From Rhodocyclaceae bacterium (GTDB lineage: Bacteria > Pseudomonadota > Gammaproteobacteria > Burkholderiales > Rhodocyclaceae), in the NCBI GenBank assembly GCA_028713915.1, contig JAQTNK010000023.1, positions 1 through 62,899 on the forward strand: a stretch of DNA of 62,899 nucleotides, given 5' to 3'. The translations under genes and the position numbers were made by a program. The notes under the pieces were generated by a model, which was not told where the DNA came from, searched no databases, and was given only the letters and a program-made list of their open reading frames with translations. Below, piece by piece: positions 43,748 through 52,011 of this stretch. Position 1 is the first letter of the stretch. The number at the start of each line of letters is the position of its first letter.

Positions 43748-44355
43748 AACAAACCCCGGCCGGCTACAAGCGCGACGGGCAGGGCCGGCTCGTGCCGGTC
43801 GAATCCATCAAGCCGATCGACATGGCGCGCGACGAGCTGGTGCAGGAGATCGTTTTCAAGGCGAAGTGCCTGTCGGTCGATATCGCCGATTTCCGTGCCG
43901 AGGCCTTCGCCGATATTTCGGCCTTCGTGCAGCTCTCCGCCGAGCAGTACGGCGCGAAGGTCGGTGGCACCAAGGGCAACGTCACGCTGCTGTCGTTCGA
44001 CGGCCGCTACAAGGTGCAGCGCGCGATCCAGGAGCGCATCGTCTTCGACGAGCGCCTGCAGGCCGCCAAGGCGCTGATCGATGCCTGCATCCACAAATGG
44101 AGCCAGGGCGCACGCTCGGAGATCCGCACGCTGATCAACAGCGCCTTCGAGGTCGACAAGGAAGGCAACATCAACACCGGCCGCGTGCTCGGCCTGCGCC
44201 GCCTGGACATCACCGATGCCGAATGGCAACTGGCCATGAAGGCGATCGGCGACGCGGTCCAGGTCGCCGGCAGCAAGAGCTACCTCCGCGTCTATGAACG
44301 CATCGGCGATACCGACGAGTACAAGCCGATCTCGCTGGATGTGGCCTCGGCATGA
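43732..44355 (+). CDS. DUF3164 family phage protein
   Basis: The 207-residue product (GYKRDGQGRLVPVESIKPID, AEQYGAKVGGTKGNVTLLSF, DGRYKVQRAIQERIVFDERL, ARSEIRTLINSAFEVDKEGN) is a clear DUF3164 member, a family nearly restricted to Mu-like phages and found in their early, semi-essential region. The molecular role is unknown. Confidence 0.88.
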   Translation: MSAVVEQTPAGYKRDGQGRLVPVESIKPIDMARDELVQEIVFKAKCLSVDIADFRAEAFADISAFVQLSAEQYGAKVGGTKGNVTLLSFDGRYKVQRAIQERIVFDERLQAAKALIDACIHKWSQGARSEIRTLINSAFEVDKEGNINTGRVLGLRRLDITDAEWQLAMKAIGDAVQVAGSKSYLRVYERIGDTDEYKPISLDVASA

Positions 44356-44561
44356 GCGCGCCCGACATCAGCTCGGCGCTGGCCGAGATCGAGGAGCAGA
44401 CGAAGAAGATCGCCGCGGCGATCAACACGCTCGGGCAGCTGCTGCCCACGGGCATGGCCGTTACCGTCATGCATGCTCCCGGGCTGCCGGCGTCGGTGGC
44501 CGTTGTCTATCCGGACGGGTCGATTTCCACGAAGGAATACCAGGCGCCGTCCATCCATTAA
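44352..44561 (+). CDS. Small early phage protein (69 aa)
   Basis: It encodes MSAPDISSALAEIEEQTKKI, then AAAINTLGQLLPTGMAVTVM and VVYPDGSISTKEYQAPSIH, and overlaps the DUF3164 stop as ATGA. It is not assigned to a family. The following 130 nt carry no gene I trust. Confidence 0.62.
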   Translation: MSAPDISSALAEIEEQTKKIAAAINTLGQLLPTGMAVTVMHAPGLPASVAVVYPDGSISTKEYQAPSIH

Positions 44562-44691
44562 CTGCCGTGCATGCCCCAGGCCACCGTGGGCAAACGGGGC
44601 CAGCCCGTGAGGAAAACGAAAAGGACACCTCTGAAAAGTCGCCGCGAGCGGGCAACCAACGATTTCTCAACCACCCGAAGGGAGCAACACC

Positions 44692-45000
44692 ATGAAGCAA
44701 GCAGAACTGATCGCGAAAGTCGCCGGAGCCGCCAAGACCTTCAAGAGCAACGCCGAGGATGTCGTCAAGGCGCTCGGCGAGGTCATCACGGCCGCGCTGG
44801 TCGCCGGCGACGACGTCACGATCCCCGGTGTCGGCAAGCTGTCCGTCACGTCGCGCGCCGCCCGCGAAGGTCGCAATCCATCCACCGGCGAGGCCATCAA
44901 GATCGCCGCCAAGCGCGCGCCCAAGTTCGGCGCCGCCAAGGCCCTCAAGGACGCGCTCAACGCGGCGCCGGAGAAGGCTAAAACCAAGGCCAAGAAGTAG
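44692..45000 (+). CDS. HU-family histone-like DNA-binding protein
   Basis: The 102-residue protein has MKQAELIAKVAGAAKTFKSN, GDDVTIPGVGKLSVTSRAAR and EGRNPSTGEAIKIAAKRAPK, the HU beta-arm motif, plus a Lys/Ala-rich tail. A phage HU could assist transpososome assembly, as host HU does for Mu. GAAGGGAG precedes the ATG. Confidence 0.88.
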   Translation: MKQAELIAKVAGAAKTFKSNAEDVVKALGEVITAALVAGDDVTIPGVGKLSVTSRAAREGRNPSTGEAIKIAAKRAPKFGAAKALKDALNAAPEKAKTKAKK

Positions 45001-45066
45001 GCGCAGGCCGTCGCCTCAAGCGGCCTGCAGGGGCCGCTTCGGGAGATGACTTGATGGAGAACGACG

Positions 45067-46113
45067 ATGAGCGATAAAACCGGAATTTTCTGGACCGACG
45101 CGACCTGGAACCCGGTAACCGGCTGCCAGAAGGTCAGTTCCGGCTGCAAGTACTGCTACGCCGAACGCGACTGGGCGCGCCTGGCCGCGAACCCGAAGAC
45201 GCGCTACTACGGCCGCGACTTCACCGATGTGCAATGGCACCTGGACGTGCTCGACCAGCCGCTGCGCTGGATGAAGCCGCGCCGCATCTTCGTCTGTTCC
45301 ATGTCTGACCTGTTCCATGAGGCCGTCCCCGACCTCGTCATCGCCGACGTCTTCGCCGTCATGGCCGCAGCTCGGCGCCACACCTTCCAGGTGCTCACCA
45401 AGCGCCCGCAGCGCGCCGCCGATCTGATGAACGCCAAGCACTTCCTGGAGAAGGTCGAAGAAGCCCTGGCGCTCCACAGCGACGATGCCCTGGTGTGGCC
45501 GCTGCCGAACGTCGAGTTCGGCGTTACGACCGAGAACCAGGACGCCGCGAACGAACGCGTCGGGCTGTTGCAGATGATTCCGGCAGCGGTGCGGTGGGTC
45601 AGCGTCGAACCGCTCCTCGGCGCGATTGACTTTCGTTGGCTTCCGGTAGAGGCGTGTGCATCCGAGTGCTGCGGCATGCAACGGCTGAACGGCCTAACTG
45701 GCGCGGCGATATGCGATCTTTCAGGGCAGGTTTTCGACCGTGGGCCGCGTATCGATTGGATCGTCGCCGCAGGCGAATCCGGCCCCAAGGCGCGACCGAT
45801 GCATCCCGATTGGGTCCGCGGTCTGCGCGATCAATGCGCCACGGCTAGCGTGCCGTTCCTATTCAAGCAGTGGGGTGAGTGGGTGCCGCGAAGCGCCTGC
45901 TATCACACGTTCGAGGACGGTACTAGCTGCGCCGACCGCGACCCCGAATGCAAGCTGCTCGGACCTGTTGTCAGGCTCACCAAGCTCGGCAACGACGGCA
46001 GCCAGTTGAAAAACTCCGGCGAAGGCGACAGCGTCTACCTGCAGCGTATCGGAAAGAAAGCCGCCGGCCGGCTGCTCGACGGCCGTGAGTGGAACGAGTA
46101 CCCGGTACGCTGA
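45067..46113 (+). CDS. DUF5131 (phage Gp37/Gp68) radical-SAM-like protein
   Basis: The 348-residue protein begins MSDKTGIFWTDATWNPVTGC and carries Cys20, Cys27 and Cys30 in TGCQKVSSGCKYCYAE, a CX6CX2C cluster site related to radical SAM enzymes. ERDWARLAANPKTRYYGRDF and LTKRPQRAADLM follow. The family is widespread in phages and its reaction is unknown. An extra segment with CASECCGMQRL and a C-terminal GEWVPRSACY part hold further cysteines. Confidence 0.85.
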   Translation: MSDKTGIFWTDATWNPVTGCQKVSSGCKYCYAERDWARLAANPKTRYYGRDFTDVQWHLDVLDQPLRWMKPRRIFVCSMSDLFHEAVPDLVIADVFAVMAAARRHTFQVLTKRPQRAADLMNAKHFLEKVEEALALHSDDALVWPLPNVEFGVTTENQDAANERVGLLQMIPAAVRWVSVEPLLGAIDFRWLPVEACASECCGMQRLNGLTGAAICDLSGQVFDRGPRIDWIVAAGESGPKARPMHPDWVRGLRDQCATASVPFLFKQWGEWVPRSACYHTFEDGTSCADRDPECKLLGPVVRLTKLGNDGSQLKNSGEGDSVYLQRIGKKAAGRLLDGREWNEYPVR

Positions 46114-46114
46114 T

Positions 46115-46747
46115 ATGCAACCCGCTCGCCGCCCCTACAACGCCGAGGCCGAACGTCATCGCCTGATCCGCTTGCTGCATGTCGCCAAGCGCGATCTGCA
46201 GATGGCCGACGAGAGCTATCGCAACGTGATTTCGACCGTCTCCAAGGGAGCGCACGACAGCTCCAAGGATCTGTCGGTCACCGAGCTGGAGCGCGCCCTG
46301 GCCCACATGAAAAGCTGCGGCTTCAAGGTGCGCAGGAATGGGGGCAAGGCACCGGATCGGGCCAAATCGTCGCGTCCGCTCGCCGGCGATCCGGAGAGCA
46401 CGAAGATCCGCGCGCTGTGGCTGTTGCTGCACGACCTGGGCGCCGTGAAGAATTCGTCCGAAGCGGCGCTGGCCGCTTACGTCAAGCGCATCACGGGCGT
46501 CGAAGCCCTGCAATGGATCGACGGGAAGCAGGCCGAGACGCTCATCGAGACGCTGAAGAAATGGGCTCTGCGGTATCTCCCTGACGCCATCAACGCCCTG
46601 GTGCCCGAGGTGAAAAAGACCAACCTTGGCTACATGCAGGCGATGCAGCTAAACGAGGCGCTGCGGGCTGCATTCAGCCGCGGCACGTTCGATCCTATGA
46701 ACCACGCCTGGCAGGCGCTTAGCGACGCATTGAAGGGGCGGGCGTGA
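46115..46747 (+). CDS. GemA-like regulatory protein (Mu gp16 family, DUF1018)
   Basis: The 210-residue protein has RHRLIRLLHVAKRDLQMADE, SYRNVISTVSKGAHDSSKDL and LERALAHMKSCGFKV, then STKIRALWLLLHDLGAVKNS, the GemA/DUF1018 pattern of Mu-like phages. In Mu, GemA affects host gene expression and DNA topology. The stop overlaps the Mor start as GTGA. Confidence 0.87.
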   Translation: MQPARRPYNAEAERHRLIRLLHVAKRDLQMADESYRNVISTVSKGAHDSSKDLSVTELERALAHMKSCGFKVRRNGGKAPDRAKSSRPLAGDPESTKIRALWLLLHDLGAVKNSSEAALAAYVKRITGVEALQWIDGKQAETLIETLKKWALRYLPDAINALVPEVKKTNLGYMQAMQLNEALRAAFSRGTFDPMNHAWQALSDALKGRA

Positions 46748-47172
46748 GCGTCGTCACGATCAATTTGGATGACCTGCCGCGCAGCGCGGTGGATTTGATC
46801 CAGCTGATCGGATTGGCCGCCACTCTGGCGTTGATCGACGCCTTTCCGAGCATCAAGTTTCCTGTCCCGAAGGGCGAAGACAATAACCCGGAAGGCGCGG
46901 CACGCTTTGCCCTGCTCGTTGAGGCCATTGGTGACGCCCCGGCGCGCGTCCTTGTGCGGCACTACGGCGGCGACGATCTCTACGTTCCGAGCTGCAAGCA
47001 GGCCGTTCGCCGCGCCCGCGATCGCCAGATCGTGGCTGACTACGGCGTGGGCGCCTCGGTGTTCGAACTCGCCCTCAAGTACCGGCTGTCGTACCGCCAG
47101 ATCGAGACCATTCTCAAGACTGCCGACACCACGCCGGCGGAGCCGTCCAAACAGGCCGACTTGTTCGCTTGA
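46744..47172 (+). CDS. Mor-family middle/late transcription activator
   Basis: The 142-residue protein (GTG start) has LIQLIGLAATLALIDAFPSI, VRHYGGDDLYVPSCKQAVRR, ARDRQIVADYGVGASVFELA and LKYRLSYRQIETIL, the Mor/C activator pattern with a C-terminal HTH. It lies at the extreme right end of the prophage, last gene of the early arm, and presumably turns on the leftward late operon that begins near 33.9 kb. Confidence 0.88.
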   Translation: MSVVTINLDDLPRSAVDLIQLIGLAATLALIDAFPSIKFPVPKGEDNNPEGAARFALLVEAIGDAPARVLVRHYGGDDLYVPSCKQAVRRARDRQIVADYGVGASVFELALKYRLSYRQIETILKTADTTPAEPSKQADLFA

Positions 47173-47230
47173 CCGGCCCGCCGCGCACTTTCCCCCGCTG
47201 CAAGCCGCTTACTTTCCACACCACCGCCCC

Positions 47231-47299
47231 GTCCCGTATCATCCCGGCTCATCCCGACTTATCTCGGGCTTTCTCCCCTAATTATCTTGTCCCGTCTCA
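47231..47299. repeat. Prophage right end with repeated transposase-site candidates
   Basis: The stretch has GTCCCGTATC, ATCCCGGCTC, ATCCCGACTTATCTCGGG and TTATCTTGTCCCG: at least four iterations of a (A/G)TCCCG-type word with TCAT or TTATC, ending TCTCA at 47299. Iterated transposase-binding sites of this type mark Mu-like ends. The element CGACTTATCTCGGG at 47255-47268 mirrors the left end. Confidence 0.65.
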
Positions 47300-47305
47300 A
47301 CAAAC
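47300..47305. repeat. Right copy of 6-bp target-site duplication (ACAAAC)
   Basis: It follows the prophage right tip directly. Removing the prophage and one copy restores a continuous host spacer between the Crp/Fnr regulator and the DUF2892 gene. Confidence 0.75.
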
Positions 47306-47343
47306 GAAGCGCGCCAGGCGCCGACAGGAATCGTCCGCCGGGT

Positions 47344-47991
47344 TTAGCCGGCGATCCGGCGCAAACCGGCGGGGTCGAGAATCTCGACCTGCTCGCGGCC
47401 GAGCCTGACGAGGCCTTGCTCGGCGAAGCCTTTGAGAAGGCGGCTGACCATCTCGCGCACGCTGCCGAGCTCGTCGGCGAGCTGCTGGTGGGTGGCGTGC
47501 AGCAGCTTGCCCTTGCCGAGCAGCAGGCCGGCCAGGCGCTGGTCGAGTTTCTGGAAGGCGACTTCCTCGATCAGCTGCATGAGGTCGGCGATGCGTTCGG
47601 AGAATAGATGGAAGACGAAATCGCGGAACGCCGGCTGGGCGAGCAGGTTGTCGAACAGCGCGCGCGGCAGCAGCACCAGCGTCGTCTCGGATTCGGTGAC
47701 GCCGCGGGCGTTGTAGTCGGCGTGGCCGAGCAGGCAGCTCGAGGTGATGATGCAGGACTCGCCCGGCAGCACGCGGTAGAGCGGCAGTTCGCGGCCGTTG
47801 GCGGCGGGCTTCAGGACGCGGATGCCGCCGTCGAGAATGAAGGGAAAACCCTGGCAGGGTTGACGCTCGTCGAAGAGCACGGTGCCGGCGGGAACCGTCA
47901 TGAGCTGGGCCTGCTCGACGACCTTGGCGCGCAGGCTCGCCGGCAGGGCGTCGAGCACCGGATAGAGCGCCATCAGCGCGGCGCCGTTCAT
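47344..47991 (-). CDS. Crp/Fnr-family transcription regulator
   Basis: The 215-residue protein has an N-terminal cyclic-nucleotide-binding-like domain ([20 protein letters not shown]) with Cys46, Cys80 and Cys86 ([14 protein letters not shown]), a dimerisation helix, and a C-terminal winged helix with [20 protein letters not shown] and [20 protein letters not shown]. The cysteines suggest redox, metal or NO sensing rather than cAMP. The ATG overlaps the exonuclease stop (ATGA). Before phage entry it lay just upstream of the DUF2892 gene and its palindromic operator, a likely target. Confidence 0.85.
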   Translation of the reverse strand: MNGAALMALYPVLDALPASLRAKVVEQAQLMTVPAGTVLFDERQPCQGFPFILDGGIRVLKPAANGRELPLYRVLPGESCIITSSCLLGHADYNARGVTESETTLVLLPRALFDNLLAQPAFRDFVFHLFSERIADLMQLIEEVAFQKLDQRLAGLLLGKGKLLHATHQQLADELGSVREMVSRLLKGFAEQGLVRLGREQVEILDPAGLRRIAG

Positions 47992-48761
47992 GCCAGCTCC
48001 ACCAGCACCGGCGCGTGGTCGGACGGGCGCTCGAGCTTGCGCGGCGCGCAGTCGATGCTGCAGGCGCGGCAGCGCGGCACGAGGCCGCTCGCCAGCAGGA
48101 TGTGGTCGATGCGCAGGCCGTTGTTTCTGCGGTAGGCCATCATGCGGTAGTCCCACCACGTGTAGCTCTTCTCCGGCTGCTCGAACAGGCGGAAAGCGTC
48201 GGCCATGCCGAGCGTCAGCAAACGCCGGAAAGCCTCGCGCTCGGGCTCGGAGCACAGCACCTGGCCCTTCCAGGCGGCCGGGTCGTGCACGTCGCGGTCT
48301 TCGGGGGCGACGTTGAAGTCGCCGAGCAGCAGCAGGTCAGGATGGCGCGCGAGTTCCTGCTTGAGCCAGGCGCTGAGCGCGGCCAGCCACTTGAGCTTGT
48401 ACTGGTACTTGTCGGAGTCGATGCTCTGGCCGTTGGGGAAATAGGCGCAGACCACCCGCACGCCCGAGACGCCGCCGACCGTCGCGGCGATGACGCGCTG
48501 TTGCGGATCGTCGAAATCGGCAATGCCGCGGGTGACGTCCGCGAGTTCATCGCGCGCGAGAATGGCGACGCCGTTGTAGGTTCTCTGGCCCGCATGCACG
48601 GCTCGATAACCAGCCGCTTCCAGTTCGACGAAAGGGAAGGCGATGTCCTCGAGCTTGGTTTCCTGCAGGCACAGCACGTCCGGGCGCTGCGCCGCCAGCC
48701 AGTCCAGCACATGGGGCAGGCGGACGCGAAGCGAGTTGACGTTCCAGGTGGCGAGCTTCAT
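47988..48761 (-). CDS. xth: Exodeoxyribonuclease III
   Basis: The 257-residue protein starts [20 protein letters not shown] and has [10 protein letters not shown] (metal-binding Glu), [26 protein letters not shown] (catalytic Asp and Asn) and [12 protein letters not shown] (catalytic His), the full set of the ExoIII/APE1 family. It incises abasic sites in base excision repair. An ATG 8 codons upstream is in frame, but the residues there are unlike the family. Confidence 0.93.
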   Translation of the reverse strand: MKLATWNVNSLRVRLPHVLDWLAAQRPDVLCLQETKLEDIAFPFVELEAAGYRAVHAGQRTYNGVAILARDELADVTRGIADFDDPQQRVIAATVGGVSGVRVVCAYFPNGQSIDSDKYQYKLKWLAALSAWLKQELARHPDLLLLGDFNVAPEDRDVHDPAAWKGQVLCSEPEREAFRRLLTLGMADAFRLFEQPEKSYTWWDYRMMAYRRNNGLRIDHILLASGLVPRCRACSIDCAPRKLERPSDHAPVLVELA

Positions 48762-48816
48762 TGGCGGTGGGGGATGATCCGGCATCGATGATAACCCAGG
48801 CGCATCGGCGCAGACC

Positions 48817-48833
48817 TATAATGAATTCGGAGG
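48817..48833 (+). promoter_or_regulatory. Promoter -10 and ribosome site of the zinc-ribbon/PilZ pair
   Basis: A consensus TATAAT lies at 48817-48822, and GGAGG 6 nt before the ATG at 48839 fixes that start. No good -35 was seen. Confidence 0.5.
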
Positions 48834-48838
48834 TCGCT

Positions 48839-49033
48839 ATGTTCGACTCGCCGTTTGCCTACTGCCCGAAGTGCAAGGAAATGGTCCTGCTGGACCAGAC
48901 GCGGCGGGAGTGTGCGGCGGAGCACGTCTGCGGCGATATCGAATGTCCTTTGCTGGCTTATTTCAGCGGTTTCGATTTCCAGCAGCCAGGCGCAGGGAGG
49001 AAGGCGAAACATGACCCAGGTGACCCAGGATAA
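48839..49033 (+). CDS. Small cysteine-rich zinc-ribbon-like protein (64 aa)
   Basis: It encodes MFDSPFAYCPKCKEMVLLDQ, then TRRECAAEHVCGDIECPLLA and YFSGFDFQQ. Cys9 and Cys12 (CPKC) with Cys25, Cys31 and Cys36 suggest zinc binding. It diverges from exonuclease III and its end overlaps the PilZ gene by 23 nt, so the two are co-translated. Function unknown. Confidence 0.75.
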   Translation: MFDSPFAYCPKCKEMVLLDQTRRECAAEHVCGDIECPLLAYFSGFDFQQPGAGRKAKHDPGDPG

Positions 49034-49391
49034 CGAGCGGCGCAAGTTCTGGCGCGCGGCATTCAATGCGCCGGTGAAGCTGGTCAGCGAGGCTGCCGAC
49101 GTCGACGCGATGCTCGACGACATTTCGCTCAAAGGCGCGTTGCTGGAAGTGCCGCCGGGATGGCAGGGCAAGATCGGCGACGTCTGCCACCTCAAGTTGC
49201 GCCTCGGCGGCGATGAGGACATGAAGATCGTCATGTGGGGTCGCATTACGCATCTTGCCGGCCGCAAGGTCGGTCTGCTCTGCGCGAGCATCGACCTCGA
49301 CAGCATCACCCATCTGCGCCGTCTGGTGGAGTTGAACGCCGGCGACCCGACGCTGCTGGAGCGCGAACTGTCGGCGCTGGTGTCGGGTTGA
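49011..49391 (+). CDS. PilZ-domain protein, probable cyclic-di-GMP receptor
   Basis: The 126-residue single-domain protein has the c-di-GMP motifs RRKFWR (RxxxR, residues about 10-15) and DDISLKGAL (D.S..G), followed by PilZ beta strands (HLKLRLGGDEDMKIVMWGRI). Both ligand motifs are intact, so binding is likely. GGGAGG lies 11 nt before the ATG at 49011. Partner and output are unknown. Confidence 0.88.
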   Translation: MTQVTQDNERRKFWRAAFNAPVKLVSEAADVDAMLDDISLKGALLEVPPGWQGKIGDVCHLKLRLGGDEDMKIVMWGRITHLAGRKVGLLCASIDLDSITHLRRLVELNAGDPTLLERELSALVSG

Positions 49392-49404
49392 TTTGCTGCC
49401 TGCG

Positions 49405-49884
49405 CTACCTGGCGGCCGGATAGCCCGCAGCGTCGAGCAGGTCGCCCCAGGCGGTGGCTTCGAAGCCCTTTGCCGCCTTGGCGCCGACGAGCAGCGTCGG
49501 CAGCGTGTCGGAGTTCGTCGCCTGCCGGAAGGCGTTGACGTCGTCCGCGGTGGCGACGGCTTTCTCGGCGTAGGGAATGCCGCGGGTGGCGAGGTAGGCG
49601 CGCGCGCCCCGGCAAGCGGCACCGCATTCCGGCGCTAGGTAGAGCGTCACCGGGAAATCGCTGGCCGCCTGGCGCGCTTCATACGAGTACTTGCCGCCCG
49701 TGCCGACGACGCTGGCGTCGAGCCGCTTCGGCTCGACCTGCTGCGCTTCGGCGGGCGGCGGTGCGTCCGAGTAATTGACCTTGCCGTCCTTGCCGACCCA
49801 GCGATAGGCGGTCTGCGCGCCGGCCGCCGCGGCGACGACAAGCAGCAGCGCCGGCAGCGTCTTCGTCAGGCGCTTCCGCATCAT
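49405..49884 (-). CDS. Periplasmic glutaredoxin-like protein with N-terminal DUF4124
   Basis: The 159-residue product has a signal peptide (MMRKRLTKTLPALLLVVAAA to GAQTA), a DUF4124 segment (YRWVGKDGKVNYSDAPPP) and a thioredoxin/glutaredoxin fold (VTLYLAPECGAACRGARAYL) ending in DTLPTLLVGAKAAKGF. The site is CGAAC (CxxxC) instead of the usual CxxC, so redox activity would be atypical. Its ATG overlaps the prlC stop (ATGA). Confidence 0.82.
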   Translation of the reverse strand: MMRKRLTKTLPALLLVVAAAAGAQTAYRWVGKDGKVNYSDAPPPAEAQQVEPKRLDASVVGTGGKYSYEARQAASDFPVTLYLAPECGAACRGARAYLATRGIPYAEKAVATADDVNAFRQATNSDTLPTLLVGAKAAKGFEATAWGDLLDAAGYPAAR

Positions 49885-51926
49885 GCCGGCGTCATGCCGT
49901 TGTGGCGCAGCAAGGCGTCCGGGCGCGGCGCGCGGCCGCGGAAGGCGATGAAGGATTCGAGCGCCGGGCGGGCGCCGCCGACGGCGAGGATTTCGCGCCA
50001 GAAGCGCTCGCCCGTTTCGCGGTCGAGCGCGCTGCCGCGCGCCTTGCCGGCCTCCTCGAAAGCCTCGTAGGCATCGGCGGAGAGTACCTCGGCCCACTTG
50101 TAGCTGTAGTAGCCGGCGCCGTAGCCGCCGCCGAAGATGTGCGAAAAGCTCTGCGGGAAGCGCTGCCACTCCGGCGGGACGATCACTGCGACTTCGCGGC
50201 GCACGCGGGCCAGCAGATCCATGACGCCGCGCTCGCCGCCATTGGGGTCGAATTCGCTGTGCAGCAGCAGGTCGAAAAGGCTGAACTCGATCTGCCGCAG
50301 CATCTGCAGGCCGCTCTGGAAATTCTTCGCCGCGATCATCTTGTCGTAGAGCGCGCGCGGCAACGGCGCGCCGGTTTCGGCGTGGGCCGTCATGCCCTGG
50401 AGCACGTCCCACTCCCAGCAGAAGTTCTCCATGAACTGGCTCGGCAGTTCGACCGCGTCCCATTCGACGCCGTGGATGCCGGAGACCGGCAGTTCCTCGA
50501 CCTGCGTCAGCAGGTGATGCAGACCGTGGCCGGTTTCGTGGAACAGCGTGAGCACGTCGTCGTGGGAGAAGGTGGCGGGCTTGTTTCCGACCGGCGCCGG
50601 GAAGTTGCAGTTGAGGTAGGCGACCGGCGTCTGCACCCCGGAAGAGGTGAGCCGCCGCGTGATCGCCTCGTCCATCCAGGCGCCGCCGCGCTTGGTGTCG
50701 CGGGCGTAGAGGTCGACGTAGAACTGGCCGACGAGACGGCCGTCGCGGACGATGCGGTACAGGCGCACTGCCGGATGCCAGACGGACGTGCTGTCGATTT
50801 CGAGCTTGACGGCGAAGAGGGTTTCAATGACGCGGAACAGCCCGGCGACGACCTTGTGTTCGGGGAAGTACTGCTTTACTTCGTCGTCGGAGAAGGCGTA
50901 GCGTGCGAGCTTGAGTTTTTCCGCCGCCCAGGAAAGATCCCAGCTTTCGAGTTGATCCATGCCCAGTTCGTCACGAGCGAAGGCGCGCAGTTCGGCGACA
51001 TCCTTCTCGGCAAAAGGCCGCGCCTTGGCCGCCAGCTCGCGCAGGAAGGCGGCGACCTCGGCGGGCGACTGCGCCATCTTGGGCACCAGCGACACTTCGG
51101 CAAAATTGGCATAGCCGAGCATCATGGCTTCCTCGGCGCGCAGCTTGAGCATGCGGTCGATGAGCGGGCCGTTGTCCCATTCGGGCTTGCCGAATTCCGA
51201 AGCGCGCGTCGCGTAGGCGCGGTACATGCGCGCACGCAGCTCGCGGTTGTCGGCATACTGCATGACGGGGACATAGGATGGCGCCTGCAGGATGAACTTC
51301 CAGCCCGCCTTGCCGTCCTTCTCCGCGGCGGCGCGGGCAGCGTTCTTCACGTCGTCGGGCAGGCCGGCCAGCGCCGCCGCGTCGGTTATCCATTCGGCAT
51401 GATCGTTGGTGGCGTCGAGCAGGTTCTCGGCGAACTTCGCCGAAAGCGCAGCCAGTTCCTCCTGGATTTCCTGGAAGCGCGGCTTCTTCTCGTCGGGCAG
51501 TTCGGCGCCGGACAGGCGAAAGTCGCGGATGTCGTTATCGACGATGCGCAGCCGCGCCGGCGACAGCGTCGCGTAGGCGGCGCTCGCGCGCAAGGCTTTG
51601 TACTTGCCGAACAGCGCCAGGTTCTGGCCCACTTCGGCATAGAAACGCGAGACTTCGGGCAGCATGCCGTTGTAGGCGTCGCGCCACGCTGGCACGTCGT
51701 TGACCGAATGCAGATGGCCGACGATGCCCCAGGCGCGCGACAGGCGCTCGCCGGTATCGATCATGGGCTGGACGAAGTCGTCCCAGGTCGCCGGCGTCGC
51801 GGCCGCCGCGAGGCGCTCGATGAGGGCGCGGTTCTCCGCCAGCAGTTCGGTGATGGCGGGGGCGACGTGTTCGGGCGTCACCGCGTCGAAACGCGGCAGT
51901 CCGGAAAAATCCAGCAATGGGTTCAT
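49881..51926 (-). CDS. prlC: Oligopeptidase A (M3 family zinc peptidase)
   Basis: The 681-residue enzyme has the zinc site TLFHETGHGLHHLLTQVEE (HExxH), followed by SQFMENFCWEW and YYSYKWAEVLSADAYEAFEE, all typical of oligopeptidase A. It degrades cytosolic peptides, including cleaved signal peptides. Length and start (MNPLLDFSGLPRFDAVTPEH) fit the family. Confidence 0.94.
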   Translation of the reverse strand: MNPLLDFSGLPRFDAVTPEHVAPAITELLAENRALIERLAAAATPATWDDFVQPMIDTGERLSRAWGIVGHLHSVNDVPAWRDAYNGMLPEVSRFYAEVGQNLALFGKYKALRASAAYATLSPARLRIVDNDIRDFRLSGAELPDEKKPRFQEIQEELAALSAKFAENLLDATNDHAEWITDAAALAGLPDDVKNAARAAAEKDGKAGWKFILQAPSYVPVMQYADNRELRARMYRAYATRASEFGKPEWDNGPLIDRMLKLRAEEAMMLGYANFAEVSLVPKMAQSPAEVAAFLRELAAKARPFAEKDVAELRAFARDELGMDQLESWDLSWAAEKLKLARYAFSDDEVKQYFPEHKVVAGLFRVIETLFAVKLEIDSTSVWHPAVRLYRIVRDGRLVGQFYVDLYARDTKRGGAWMDEAITRRLTSSGVQTPVAYLNCNFPAPVGNKPATFSHDDVLTLFHETGHGLHHLLTQVEELPVSGIHGVEWDAVELPSQFMENFCWEWDVLQGMTAHAETGAPLPRALYDKMIAAKNFQSGLQMLRQIEFSLFDLLLHSEFDPNGGERGVMDLLARVRREVAVIVPPEWQRFPQSFSHIFGGGYGAGYYSYKWAEVLSADAYEAFEEAGKARGSALDRETGERFWREILAVGGARPALESFIAFRGRAPRPDALLRHNGMTPA

Positions 51927-52011
51927 TGGTGCCTGTCGGAGCGGAAAAACGCAATTGTGCCCTATCGGTTGCCCGCGAAAGCTCGGAAAAACATGACCGT
52001 CGTCCTTCGCG

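Larger units (their letters stand above)
8195..47299. mobile_element. Complete Mu-like transposable siphovirus prophage (39,105 bp)
   Basis: The element carries a DDE transposase and MuB-like ATPase, a Mu-type head module and a siphovirus/lambda-type tail module. Late genes run leftward from about 33.9 kb to 8.3 kb and early genes run rightward from 35.7 kb to 47.2 kb, with the repressor between them. It begins TGA and ends TCA, has a 6-bp flanking duplication and matching subterminal motifs. No gene needed for a Mu-type cycle is visibly broken, so the prophage looks intact and possibly active. The mosaic of Mu head and lambda-like tail resembles the B3/D3112 type of transposable siphoviruses. 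Confidence 0.9.

Noticed and set aside
44562-44691. Small gene MPQATVGKRGQPVRK... starting at 44571
   Set aside because: The frame runs on through the HU gene in a shadow frame with Arg/Ser-rich composition and has no ribosome site.
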